This document shows positions 52,618 to 61,533 of a stretch of DNA of 64,000 nucleotides, piece after piece. Within the stretch, counting starts at the first letter, position 1, and each line of letters opens with the position of its first letter. The stretch comes from Bacteroidota bacterium (GTDB lineage: Bacteria > Bacteroidota > Ignavibacteria > Ignavibacteriales > Melioribacteraceae): NCBI GenBank assembly GCA_018829205.1, contig JAHJUE010000008.1, forward strand, positions 1-64,000, in the 5' to 3' direction. Under the pieces are notes generated by a model. That model made no database searches and had not been told where the DNA came from. It saw nothing but the letters and a program-made list of their open reading frames with translations. Made by a program: the position numbers and the translations under genes.

Positions 52618-54570
52618 ATGGTCGATGAAATAATAAAATACAACAACAGTTTAACAGAATACTCAAGATTCAAAACCCGCGAAGTAAAAATCGGCGATGT
52701 CGCGCTTGGCGATAAAAACCCTATTCGTATACAATCAATGACAACAACAGATACGATGAATACCATTGCTACAGTTGAGCAGACAATCAGAATGGTTGAA
52801 TCGGGATGCGAATATGTAAGAATTACCGCTCCAAGTATTAACGAAGCGAAGAATTTAGAAAATATAAAAAATGAATTACGTAAACGCGGTTATGCTGTTC
52901 CGTTGATTGCCGACATACATTTTACGCCTAACGCGGCTGAAGTTGCTGCGCGGATTGTTGAAAAAGTAAGAGTTAATCCGGGCAACTATATTGATAAAAA
53001 GAAATTTAATATTATTGAATATTCTGATAAGCAATACAACGAAGAAGTAGAAAGAATTTATGAGAAATTTTCACCGCTTGTAAAAATCTGCAAAGAATAC
53101 GGAACCGCTATGAGGATTGGTACTAATCACGGTTCTCTTTCCGATAGAATTATGAGCCGTTACGGCGATACTCCTTTGGGAATGGTTGAGTCGGCGCTTG
53201 AGTTTGTACGCATCTGCGAAGACTTAAATTATTACGATATTGTTCTATCGATGAAAGCGAGTAATACACAGGTAATGGTTCAAGCATACAGACTTCTTGT
53301 AAATAAAATGATTTCGGAAAAAATGAATTATCCGCTTCACCTCGGCGTTACCGAAGCAGGCGACGGCGAAGACGGAAGAATAAAATCAGCGGTAGGAATC
53401 GGTGCCTTGCTAGAAGACGGGTTAGGTGATACTGTGCGGGTTTCTTTAACCGAAGAGCCTGAAGCTGAAGCCCCGGTAGCAATTGATTTGGCCGGAAGGT
53501 ATAAAAACCGCGGAAATCATAAAACAATAATACCTATTGATAAAATATTTACTAAACCATTCGAATATTTTAAACGGGAAACTTTTGAGGTTGCGGGTAT
53601 AGGTGGCAGTAATTCACCGAAAGTTTTTGCTGATTTTTCCGAAAAGACAAATATTAATTATTCGGATTTTATAAGCATTGGATTAAAATACAATGAACAG
53701 CTGGATAAATGGAATATTGGCGATATGGCGGCCGATCTTTTATTCTTAGGAAATAATGATCTTCCTTTTCATATTCCCAACAGTATGAAAGCCGTATATA
53801 ATTATGAGAAATGGAAATCTCTCCCAAATAAAGCAAAAGGGTTCCCGATTTTTAATTTAAACGAATTTAATGCTGCCGGTGAAAAATCATTTCTTCTGAA
53901 CTTTGTTGTTATTTCTATAAATGATTTAAACAGACTTAACGGTTTAATAAATAATGAAAAAGTTGTATTTGTTATTGAAACCGAAAATATTCATGCAATG
54001 GCAGAACAGCGCAGAATATTTTTTGATTTTGTAAATAGAGAAATTAGAAATCCCGTTATAATTAAAAGAGAGTATAATTCGCTGGATTCAAATCTGCTAA
54101 TGTTATATTCGGCTACCGATTTGGGATCCCTTTTTATTGATGGTTTTGGAGACGGAGTTTGGCTAAATGTTCAAAATTTTGCAGAAAACATGGAAAAGTT
54201 TGAAACTATTAATCGTACATTATTCGGAATTCTGCAGGCGGCAAGAGTAAGAATTTCAAAAACAGAATATATTGCTTGTCCGTCCTGCGGTAGAACTTTA
54301 TTTGATCTAGTAGAGGTCACGGCTAAAATAAGAAAACGGACCGGACACCTAAAAGGAGTAAAAATTGGCATTATGGGCTGTATTGTAAACGGTCCGGGTG
54401 AAATGGCGGATGCCGATTACGGTTATGTGGGATCAGGAATCGGTAAAATTACATTATACAGGGGTAAAGATGTCGTAAAAAGAAGTGTTGATTCCGAATC
54501 GGCCGTAGATGAATTAATTGATTTAATAAAAGAAGACAAAGTTTGGATAAATCCGCCGGAAAATAATTAA
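52618..54570 (+). CDS. ispG: 4-hydroxy-3-methylbut-2-enyl-diphosphate synthase (long IspG/GcpE)
   Basis: 650 residues, the long three-domain form found in Bacteroidota, Chlorobi, chlamydiae and plants, versus about 370 in E. coli. The N-terminal TIM barrel has QSMTTTDTMNT and GVTEAGDGEDG; an insert domain spans about 300-500. The C-terminal iron-sulfur domain has Cys554 and Cys557 (ACPSCGRTL), Cys588 (GIMGCIVNGPGE) and Glu595, the expected ligand spacing. It makes HMBPP in the MEP isoprenoid pathway, in the cytosol with reduced ferredoxin or flavodoxin. A terminator lies about 135 nt downstream. Confidence 0.97.
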   Translation: MVDEIIKYNNSLTEYSRFKTREVKIGDVALGDKNPIRIQSMTTTDTMNTIATVEQTIRMVESGCEYVRITAPSINEAKNLENIKNELRKRGYAVPLIADIHFTPNAAEVAARIVEKVRVNPGNYIDKKKFNIIEYSDKQYNEEVERIYEKFSPLVKICKEYGTAMRIGTNHGSLSDRIMSRYGDTPLGMVESALEFVRICEDLNYYDIVLSMKASNTQVMVQAYRLLVNKMISEKMNYPLHLGVTEAGDGEDGRIKSAVGIGALLEDGLGDTVRVSLTEEPEAEAPVAIDLAGRYKNRGNHKTIIPIDKIFTKPFEYFKRETFEVAGIGGSNSPKVFADFSEKTNINYSDFISIGLKYNEQLDKWNIGDMAADLLFLGNNDLPFHIPNSMKAVYNYEKWKSLPNKAKGFPIFNLNEFNAAGEKSFLLNFVVISINDLNRLNGLINNEKVVFVIETENIHAMAEQRRIFFDFVNREIRNPVIIKREYNSLDSNLLMLYSATDLGSLFIDGFGDGVWLNVQNFAENMEKFETINRTLFGILQAARVRISKTEYIACPSCGRTLFDLVEVTAKIRKRTGHLKGVKIGIMGCIVNGPGEMADADYGYVGSGIGKITLYRGKDVVKRSVDSESAVDELIDLIKEDKVWINPPENN

Positions 54571-54703
54571 TTTCGGCAAGATTATTGATAATGAAATGAA
54601 AATAATCTATATTAATAACCTTGAAAATAGTATATGGTTATATTGAAAAACAAGCTAGTAAAAATACAATTGCCGGTCTACGGCCGGATTTAAAGAATTT
54701 AAT

Positions 54704-54738
54704 AAATGCACTTCGAAAATAGGGGTGCATTTTTTTTT
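54704..54738 (+). terminator. Intrinsic terminator between ispG and the Nif3-like gene
   Basis: Eight-bp stem AAATGCAC/GTGCATTT (54704-54711 with 54725-54732), 13-nt loop, then T8-9. The T run stops 4 nt before the ATG of the next gene. Confidence 0.85.
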
Positions 54739-54742
54739 GTGT

Positions 54743-55858
54743 ATGTTCATAAATAATTTAATTAAATATATCGAAGAGTGGGCGCCGCCCGGGGCTAGTT
54801 GGGAAAATGATAATCCCGGCATACAGGTTGGTTCGGGAGATAATCATATTAAAAACGTTTTCTTAACTCTTGATTTAAACGAAAAATCTCTCGAACAAGC
54901 AATCTTAAAAAAATGTAATTTTATATTTACTCATCATCCCCTCATTTTCAAACCGCTTAAAAATATTAACACCGGAAAAGACCATAAAGCAAAACTGATT
55001 GAAAAAATTATTAAAAACGATTTAACCGTTTATTCCGCGCATACAAACCTTGATTTTACCAAAGGCGGAGTAAGTTTCGTTTTGGCCGAAAAGCTTAACT
55101 TAAAAAACATTAATTTTTTAGTAAATGAAGAATCAAATCAGTATAAAGTTGTTGTTTATGTTCCGGAAGATTTTTCCGGCAAGGTAGCATCGGCAATGTT
55201 TCAGGCCGGTTCGGGAAAAATAGGCGAATATGAAAAATGCGGTAATTTTTATAAAGGAATCGGAACATTTGAAGGGTCAGAGTTTTCAAATCCCGCTGTG
55301 GGAAAAAAACAGAAATTTGAAACCGTAACTGAAATTAGATTTGAAGTAGTAGTTAATAAATGGAATTTGGATAAAGTTATTAATGCGATGAAGAGCGTTC
55401 ATCCCTATGAAGAACCGGCCTACGATATTTATCCTCTTAAAAATAAAAACACAAATTTCGGAGCAGGGGCAATCGGCGAATTAAACTCTCCATTATCACA
55501 AAATGAATTTCTTGATTTTATATGTAACTCCCTGAAAACTAAAAACCTGAGGTTTTCCAAAGGGACAGGAAAAAAAATTAATAAAGTAGCGGTCTGCGGA
55601 GGAAGCGGATCAGATATGCTATATAACGCTGTTGCTGCAGGTGCGGATGCATTTGTTACCGCGGATGTTAAATATCATTCTTTTCAGGACGGCGAAAATA
55701 AAATTTTATTTGTTGACGCCGGACATTATGAAACCGAAGTTCATTCTCTTGACGCTGTTAAAACTAAAATTGAAAAATATTTTATTTCAAATAAAGTGAA
55801 ATCAAAAGTTTATAAATATTCCGGGACTACAAATCCGGTAAAGTTTTTTAATAAATAA
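54743..55858 (+). CDS. Nif3-like dinuclear metal centre protein
   Basis: About 371 residues from ATG 54743. The GTG at 54725 lies inside the terminator, so I prefer the ATG, though no Shine-Dalgarno is near. Nif3/YbgI (DUF34) marks: FTHHPLIFKPLKNI, YSAHTNLDFTKGGV and GADAFVTADVKYHSFQDG, with the C-terminal DAGHYETEVHSLD. The middle part (about 120-230, MKSVHPYEEPAYDIYP) is the PII-like insert common in longer members. Family members bind two metal ions; a GTP-cyclohydrolase-I type 2 label is often attached but unproven. Confidence 0.93.
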   Translation: MFINNLIKYIEEWAPPGASWENDNPGIQVGSGDNHIKNVFLTLDLNEKSLEQAILKKCNFIFTHHPLIFKPLKNINTGKDHKAKLIEKIIKNDLTVYSAHTNLDFTKGGVSFVLAEKLNLKNINFLVNEESNQYKVVVYVPEDFSGKVASAMFQAGSGKIGEYEKCGNFYKGIGTFEGSEFSNPAVGKKQKFETVTEIRFEVVVNKWNLDKVINAMKSVHPYEEPAYDIYPLKNKNTNFGAGAIGELNSPLSQNEFLDFICNSLKTKNLRFSKGTGKKINKVAVCGGSGSDMLYNAVAAGADAFVTADVKYHSFQDGENKILFVDAGHYETEVHSLDAVKTKIEKYFISNKVKSKVYKYSGTTNPVKFFNK

Positions 55859-55869
55859 GGAGTTATAAA

Positions 55870-56598
55870 TTGATAGAGCAGCGATTAAAAGCATTGTACG
55901 AGCTCCAGTCCATTGATGATCAGCTTGATCAGCTTGAGGAATTAAGGGGTGATCTTCCATTAACGGTTAATGACCTTACTGCGCGTATTAAAGAAAAGCA
56001 GGATCAAATTGACAACATGGAAAAAGAAAAAAACAATTCAATTGAAAGAATGAAGTCAAATGAAGAAGAAGTTGAAAAGTTGAATGAAAATCTGAAAAAA
56101 TTTAAAGCCCAGCTTTATAAAGTACGGAACAATAAAGAATATGACGCTTTAACAAAAGAAATTGACCATGGTGAAGAAACAGTTGATAAACTGGAAAATG
56201 AAAATGTTGCGCTTGAAGAATTAAGCGAAAAATTGAAAATTCAAATTGAAGAGTTAAAGCCTTCGGTTGAAGAACTGAACGAAGAGCTGAAAGAAAAAGA
56301 AACTGAACTTAAAAAAATTATTAAAACCAATGAAAGAGAAGAAGTAAAGCTGCGCGAGGAAAGAGATAAAGTTGCCGCTAAAGTAAAAAGAAATGATTTG
56401 AATACATATATGAGAATAAGAAAAGCAAAAGGGGGTAAAGCGGTTGTTGCCGTTGAACGTTCCGCCTGTTCGGGCTGCCATAACGTTGTTCCGCCTCAGA
56501 GACAGATTGAAATCAGACAGTCAAAAAGATTATATAATTGCGAATCATGCGGAAGAATATTAGTCGCCGCGGATATAGCAAATGAGGTAGTTTCTTAG
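55870..56598 (+). CDS. Coiled-coil zinc-ribbon protein (DUF164 / CT398-like)
   Basis: 242 residues from a TTG at 55870, with AAGGAG 7 nt upstream. Long coiled coils (about 15-175) precede a C4-type zinc ribbon: ACSGCHNVVPPQ and YNCESCGRILVA, each with a C-x2-C. This is the DUF164 / CdsZ-CT398 type. In chlamydiae such a protein links to sigma-54 and type III secretion; in this organism its partners are unknown. Follows the Nif3-like gene by 11 nt, an arrangement I remember in several genomes of this group. Confidence 0.92.
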   Translation: MIEQRLKALYELQSIDDQLDQLEELRGDLPLTVNDLTARIKEKQDQIDNMEKEKNNSIERMKSNEEEVEKLNENLKKFKAQLYKVRNNKEYDALTKEIDHGEETVDKLENENVALEELSEKLKIQIEELKPSVEELNEELKEKETELKKIIKTNEREEVKLREERDKVAAKVKRNDLNTYMRIRKAKGGKAVVAVERSACSGCHNVVPPQRQIEIRQSKRLYNCESCGRILVAADIANEVVS

Positions 56599-56609
56599 TT
56601 TGTATTTAT

Positions 56610-56650
56610 AAACCCGATTTCTAAGTTTTTAAATTTCAGAAATCGGGTTT
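56610..56650. terminator. Bidirectional hairpin between convergent genes
   Basis: 13-bp stem AAACCCGATTTCT/AGAAATCGGGTTT (56610-56622 with 56638-56650), loop of 15 nt, between the zinc-ribbon gene and the FMN-reductase gene. Confidence 0.85.
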
Positions 56651-56656
56651 ATGATT

Positions 56657-57235
56657 TTAATATGGAGTTCCTTTTTCTCTGGCCTCTTTTAACGCTTCAG
56701 CGTACCATTCTAGCTCGTCAAGAAATTTTTTAATCCTTTTTTCATAAGATTCATCAATAGCGTTGCCGTTGTCGTCAAACGAGGATTGCACCTTACTCAT
56801 TACAAACATTGTCGGAATGCTTGGCATTCCCAGTTCGCTTAAAAACGCGCGCAGATGAATTCCTGCTCTTACCCCTCCGAGAGTACCTCCCGAATAACAA
56901 GCAATAGCGGACGACTTGAAAAAATACTCGCTTTGATAATGATCAATCAAATTAGTTAAAGCCGGCGGAACGCTGTGATTGTATTCACCGCTGACAATAA
57001 TAAAAGCATCGGCAGACTTTAACAAATTTGAAACTTTCTGCATTACTTCGGGAGCTTCCCCTTCGGGAAATTCTTTATACATTTTATCAAGAAAAGGATG
57101 TTCGTATTCTTTTGCGTCAATTAAATTAACATCCCAGTTTCTTTCTTTGCATTTATTAACAATAAACTTGGCGCCTTTAATTCCTTTTCTTTGACTTCTA
57201 ACCGAACCGTAAATTACCGCTATTTTTAAACTCAT
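56657..57235 (-). CDS. NAD(P)H-dependent FMN reductase
   Basis: 192 residues, flavodoxin-like fold. IAVIYGSVRSQRKGIKGAKFI is the phosphate-binding loop region, and IIVSGEYNHSVPPALTNLIDHY and CYSGGTLGGVRAG are typical of the NADPH-dependent FMN reductase/azoreductase group. It reduces FMN or quinone-like acceptors in the cytosol. Starts 26 nt after radA on the same strand. Confidence 0.92.
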   Translation of the reverse strand: MSLKIAVIYGSVRSQRKGIKGAKFIVNKCKERNWDVNLIDAKEYEHPFLDKMYKEFPEGEAPEVMQKVSNLLKSADAFIIVSGEYNHSVPPALTNLIDHYQSEYFFKSSAIACYSGGTLGGVRAGIHLRAFLSELGMPSIPTMFVMSKVQSSFDDNGNAIDESYEKRIKKFLDELEWYAEALKEAREKGTPY

Positions 57236-57261
57236 AACTATCCTTTCATTTTATTAACAAA

Positions 57262-58611
57262 TTATTTCAAAACGTTATCAATAGCCTCGTTAACATTATC
57301 AACCGTAATAATATTTATTTTTGATTTCACCTTAATTATTTTTTTATTATTCCCGGGAATTACAATATTTTCAAAACCTAATTTCTCCGCTTCCTGAATT
57401 CTTTTATCAATATGGCTTACGCTTCTAACCTCTCCGCCTAATCCAACTTCTCCTACAACAACAAATTTGTTCTTAGAGTTCCTATCCATATAACTTGAAG
57501 CTATGGCGCAGCAGACCGCGAGATCTACGGAAGGCTCATAAATTTTTAGTCCCCCTGCCATATTTAAAAATACATTATATGATCCTACTTTCAAGTTCGC
57601 CCTTCGTTCAAGTACAGCAAGCAGAATTGAAAGACGGCGGTAATCAAATCCAGTAGCCACACGCTGCGGGTTTCCGTAATTCATCGGGGTTACAAGGGCC
57701 TGAACTTCAAGCAGTACAGGGCGGGTTCCTTCCATGCTTGATGTTACAACAGAGCCGGTAGTTTCTTTTTCGCGCTCGCTTAAAAATATTTCGCTTGGAT
57801 TTTGAACTTCATTTAATCCGTTATCGTGCATTTCAAAAATGCCGATTTCATTAGTGCTTCCGAACCTGTTTTTCTGAGCACGAAGAACTCTGTATACATA
57901 GTTGCTTTCACCTTCAAATTGAAGCACGGTATCAACAACGTGTTCTAATACTTTTGGTCCGGCAATAAATCCTTCTTTAGTTACATGCCCTACCAATATT
58001 ACAGGGAATCCGCCTACTTTTGCCAGCTGCATTAAATGTGTGGCGCATTCTCTAATTTGTGTAATTGTGCCGGGCGCGTTTTCAAGTTCGGGATTGTAGA
58101 TTGTCTGAATAGAATCAATAATTACAACACCCGGTGCATGTTCCTTTATTGCGGCGGTAATTAATTCAAGGTCGGTTTCGGCAAGCACTAAAATATTATC
58201 GGTATTAACTTTTAGTCTTTTCGACCTTACGCTTATTTGTTTAACCGATTCTTCGCCTGTTACATATAAAACTTTATCATTAATTTTTGCCGAAGCCTGC
58301 ATCACTAGGGTTGATTTCCCGATTCCCGGATCGCCGCCTATTAAAACGACCGAGCCGGGCATTAATCCGCCGCCGAGAACCCTGTCAAATTCATTAATAT
58401 TTGTTTTAATTCTGTGTTCTTCTTTTTCTTCAATACTATTAAGCGGCGTTACAAGGGAAATTTGGTTTTTACTTTTTACGCTGGTTTTTTTGCTTTCCAC
58501 AAATTCTTCGGTAAATGAATTCCATGTTTCGCAATTTGGACAGCGGCCCTGCCACTGAAGCGATTCATAACCGCATTTTGAGCAGACATATTTTGTTTTA
58601 TTTTTTGACAT
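57262..58611 (-). CDS. radA: DNA repair protein RadA
   Basis: 449 residues. The zinc finger uses Cys10, Cys13, Cys24 and Cys27. Walker A GGDPGIGKST sits near 92-101; Walker B region VVIIDSIQTI; the RadA-specific KNRFG motif in RAQKNRFGSTNEIG. A Lon-protease-like C-terminal domain (AGGLKIYEPSVDLAVCCAIASSYM, VVVGEVGLGGEVRSV) follows. RadA helps branch migration and processing in recombination. Its start overlaps the stop of the mlaF gene by 14 nt. Confidence 0.97.
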   Translation of the reverse strand: MSKNKTKYVCSKCGYESLQWQGRCPNCETWNSFTEEFVESKKTSVKSKNQISLVTPLNSIEEKEEHRIKTNINEFDRVLGGGLMPGSVVLIGGDPGIGKSTLVMQASAKINDKVLYVTGEESVKQISVRSKRLKVNTDNILVLAETDLELITAAIKEHAPGVVIIDSIQTIYNPELENAPGTITQIRECATHLMQLAKVGGFPVILVGHVTKEGFIAGPKVLEHVVDTVLQFEGESNYVYRVLRAQKNRFGSTNEIGIFEMHDNGLNEVQNPSEIFLSEREKETTGSVVTSSMEGTRPVLLEVQALVTPMNYGNPQRVATGFDYRRLSILLAVLERRANLKVGSYNVFLNMAGGLKIYEPSVDLAVCCAIASSYMDRNSKNKFVVVGEVGLGGEVRSVSHIDKRIQEAEKLGFENIVIPGNNKKIIKVKSKINIITVDNVNEAIDNVLK

Positions 58612-59341
58612 CGAACCCGGTTCTCTTTATAAAATTATTAATTACTTCGTCCTTGCTATTAATTATTTCATCCGGACTTCCTTCATAATATATTTTCCCG
58701 TCGTGCATCATCGCTATTTTATCGGCAACATTTTTTACGCTGAACATATCGTGAGTAACCACAATAGAGGTTACGTTTAATTTATTATTCAAGTTTTTTA
58801 TAAGCTCATCTATGGAATCGGACATAATCGGATCAAGTCCAGTTGTAGGTTCGTCATATAAAATATATTTGGGATTAGTAACTAAGGCGCGCGCAAGTCC
58901 AACCCGTTTTTTCATTCCCCCAGAAAGTTCAGCCGGTTTTAGTTTCTGTATTCCAGAGAGCCCGACTAATTCCAATTTTTCTTCAATTAGATTTTTTAGT
59001 TTTTCCGGCGTTATTCCGTTTCCGTTTTCTATAATCGGAAGAGCTATATTTTCTTCGACTGTCATTGAGTCGAAAAGAGCGGCTCCTTGAAACAGAAATC
59101 CGAAATTTCTTCTTATTGTATATAAATCTAAAGTCGAAACTGTATTTAAATCTTTCCCCTCAATTTTAACAGAACCCGAATCGGGGAATAATAATCCAAC
59201 AATATGTTTCAACAATACGCTTTTGCCGCACCCGCTTCTGCCGATAATTGCAAGAGTCTGACCTTCATTTATATTTAGGGTCACTCCCTGCAGCACCTTA
59301 TTACCTCCGAAACTTTTGTGTACGTCAATAATTTCAATCAT
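58598..59341 (-). CDS. mlaF: ABC transporter ATP-binding protein MlaF (phospholipid transport)
   Basis: 247 residues. Walker A GRSGCGKS, signature ELSGGMKKRVGLARAL, Walker B YILYDEPTTGLDP, H-loop VVTHDMFSV. The phrasing 'SGGMkKRvglARAl ... yDEPTtGLDPi' and length fit MlaF/Ttg2A, the ATPase of the MCE-type transporter that moves phospholipids between membranes. No mlaE permease or mlaD/MCE gene is adjacent; they must be elsewhere if this is MlaF. Coupled to radA by overlap. Confidence 0.9.
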   Translation of the reverse strand: MIEIIDVHKSFGGNKVLQGVTLNINEGQTLAIIGRSGCGKSVLLKHIVGLLFPDSGSVKIEGKDLNTVSTLDLYTIRRNFGFLFQGAALFDSMTVEENIALPIIENGNGITPEKLKNLIEEKLELVGLSGIQKLKPAELSGGMKKRVGLARALVTNPKYILYDEPTTGLDPIMSDSIDELIKNLNNKLNVTSIVVTHDMFSVKNVADKIAMMHDGKIYYEGSPDEIINSKDEVINNFIKRTGFDVKK

Positions 59342-59443
59342 AGATATTTTTTTAGGATTAGGTTAATAAAATTAAACGCGGTTAAATTTACAAAATCTAT
59401 TGATAAGATTTATAGTTTACGTACAATTAAATTAAAGTGTTTT

Positions 59444-59508
59444 CTTTGTGACTTTGTGAAAAAGATTATTCCTCTTGTTAATTGCCACGAAGGCACTAAG
59501 TCACAAAG
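59444..59508. repeat. Dispersed inverted repeat, copy 4
   Basis: GCCACGAAGGCACTAAGTCA (from 59484, continuing CAAAG to 59508) is nearly identical to the right arm of copy 1. The partner arm CTTTGTGACTTTGTG is at 59444-59458. Sits in the 180-nt gap before mlaF, downstream of the ANKH-like gene's stop. Confidence 0.65.
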
Positions 59509-59523
59509 GATTTATTATAAACA

Positions 59524-60837
59524 TCAAGATTTAATAGCTTTAAAGAAAGGAGGGAATAAATAAGCGTTTGCGCAGAGTCTGCCGACTATAAACGAAGCCG
59601 CCGCCGCAACAGCGCCTACATAATCGAATAAATGAGTCATAATAAATATTACAATAATAATTCCCGCTACTTCGATAACGGTAGCCCATGTAATTGGATT
59701 TGTTTTTCTCGAGTTTACAAGTACTCCCCGCTGAAATGAGATTAGAAAGGTTAATCCCGGCATAATCGTCATTATCATTGTAGGAAGCTGAGCGAATTGT
59801 GTTAATTCTTTTGAAAGACCGGAAACATCACCATACCAAATTCCCGAAAGAGGCGTAAACGCCGTAATTCCCAAAACAATAACAACCATTGCTCCCATAA
59901 CAAAACTGAAATTTCTTAGTTTAATATATTCTTCATTATGTTTTCCCAAAAGTGCTATAACAGCTTCCTGAAATGATAAACCCAGACTTCTAAATATAAA
60001 AACCAAAGAATTCATCACCGGCAGTATCGCTAATGATTCCAACGACATACGGCTTTGCCCGATAAAAAATGTAACAAGCGGATGTACACCCAGTCCAATT
60101 AGCGAAGTAAGCATAAGCGGATTATAAAATGCCAATATTTCTTTATATGTTAGTGTATCCGTATCGCTCTGTTCATTATCGCCTGCCTTTATTTTTCTTA
60201 CAAGTTTAATTGTCATAAACCTGCTGGCAATCGCTTCACTTACTACTCCTGCTGTTAATGCGGATGCGCCAACAACAACACCGTGAACATCAAAAAAATT
60301 GTACAAAATTATAGCTGTTGAGGACATACAGAACAACCTTATTATTGTTCCGTATGCTACTCTTCTTGTTTGATTGTTCTTAATTAGAATTCCCTGGTAA
60401 AAACGGCGGTATCCTATTGATCCGGGCCAGGGGAGAAGTATTAATACGGCTGTATGAGTCAGTTCGGCTACTACCTGAGGAAGATTTATTAAATCAATCG
60501 TGATATAGTAAAATATAGGGGGCAGAAGAAAGAAGAGCATAAATACGGTCATCAAACCGTTTAATATATAGGTAAAATTCCGGAGTTTTAGGAATGTCTG
60601 CTTATTGCTTACAAGCGCGGTTGCGGCGCTCATCATTTGAATTACGGGGGATTCAATTATTATAGCGAAAGAAAACGCAACACCGTAGGCTGCAAGATTA
60701 AATTTCGGTTCGGCCATTCTCGCGATAATTGCCGAAAGGAACGGGCCCTCAAATGCCATCATTAGCCAGGTTGCCGCTAAAGGGAGCCAGAATAAAAATA
60801 TATAACTGAATGAAAGATTTCGGGTATTGGTATTCAT
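59524..60837 (-). CDS. ANKH-like / MATE-superfamily-like transporter
   Basis: 437 residues with about twelve transmembrane helices. The phrases PLAATWLMMAFEGPFLSAIIARM, AAYGVAFSFAIIIESPVIQMMSAATALVSN, PWPGSIGYRRFYQGILIKN and GAVAAAASFIVGRLCANAYLF resemble bacterial homologues of the animal ANKH (progressive ankylosis) protein, which lies in the MOP/MATE-like group. ANKH exports ATP, citrate and pyrophosphate in animals; no ligand is known for the bacterial relatives. It has no linked neighbours: its stop is followed by the copy 4 repeat, and the next gene upstream ends in a terminator. Confidence 0.75.
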   Translation of the reverse strand: MNTNTRNLSFSYIFLFWLPLAATWLMMAFEGPFLSAIIARMAEPKFNLAAYGVAFSFAIIIESPVIQMMSAATALVSNKQTFLKLRNFTYILNGLMTVFMLFFLLPPIFYYITIDLINLPQVVAELTHTAVLILLPWPGSIGYRRFYQGILIKNNQTRRVAYGTIIRLFCMSSTAIILYNFFDVHGVVVGASALTAGVVSEAIASRFMTIKLVRKIKAGDNEQSDTDTLTYKEILAFYNPLMLTSLIGLGVHPLVTFFIGQSRMSLESLAILPVMNSLVFIFRSLGLSFQEAVIALLGKHNEEYIKLRNFSFVMGAMVVIVLGITAFTPLSGIWYGDVSGLSKELTQFAQLPTMIMTIMPGLTFLISFQRGVLVNSRKTNPITWATVIEVAGIIIVIFIMTHLFDYVGAVAAAASFIVGRLCANAYLFPPFFKAIKS

Positions 60838-60925
60838 TTAATCAAAAAATTGTTACGCTAAAATAGTAATAATAATTTGAATAAATAAAAAAGGGGGTTT
60901 TTAAATCGATTTTAAAAATATAAAC

Positions 60926-60954
60926 GTAGTGGTCGCATAATATGCGACCACTAC
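60926..60954 (-). terminator. Strong hairpin after the small T9SS gene
   Basis: 13-bp perfect stem GTAGTGGTCGCAT/ATGCGACCACTAC (60926-60938 with 60942-60954) with a 3-nt loop. It begins 7 nt past the stop of the 60962-61330 gene. Downstream on the minus strand the sequence is T-rich. Confidence 0.85.
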
Positions 60955-60961
60955 TACATTT

Positions 60962-61330
60962 TCATTTAAGCAGCGACATTTTTTTAGTAAACACCGAAGT
61001 ACCGGCCTGTACCTGGTAAAGATACATTCCCGAGGAAACGGAATACCCGTTTTTATCTTTTCCGTTCCATTCGCTCAAGTGCTGTCCGGCCGATAAAGAT
61101 TTGTTATCAAGGAGAGTTACTATTTCTTTACCGAGAATATTGTAAATCTTTATTGATACTTCTGCGTCCTTCACAAGTACAAAATGAATTTGCGTGCTGG
61201 GATTAAAGGGATTTGGATAATTTTGAACAGAGGATAATAAGCTATTCTGATTTACCTGACCGTGTATGATTCCGGTGATAAAAATGAATAAAGCGGTTAA
61301 AAAGATTATATGTTTGTAATATCTGTTCAA
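60962..61330 (-). CDS. Minimal T9SS sorting-domain protein
   Basis: 122 residues. A signal peptide (about 1-25, ending GIIHGQ) is followed almost immediately by a type IX sorting domain: SVQNYPNPFNPSTQIHF, VSIKIYNILGKEIVTLL, SAGQHLSEWNGKD, SSGMYLYQVQAG and KKMSLLK. There is no cargo domain. It might be a truncated gene, a secretion-pathway competitor, or a small surface protein. The start codon, flanking terminator and absence of a larger frame upstream argue for a complete small gene. Confidence 0.85.
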   Translation of the reverse strand: MNRYYKHIIFLTALFIFITGIIHGQVNQNSLLSSVQNYPNPFNPSTQIHFVLVKDAEVSIKIYNILGKEIVTLLDNKSLSAGQHLSEWNGKDKNGYSVSSGMYLYQVQAGTSVFTKKMSLLK

Positions 61331-61533
61331 AATTTTTCTAATTGTTTCTGTTTATAAACACCGAACCGGATGAAAGTTTCTAATTATTAACATTTAATTC
61401 AAAATAAAATGAAAATGTGAATTCTGTTCAGCTTAATTGAAAGCAATCCTTGCATAAGTATGCCTATTCGTTTAATTTTTCAATAACAAATATTTTTTTA
61501 ATGATAAAAGATTTTTAAACCCAGAGGATTTTT

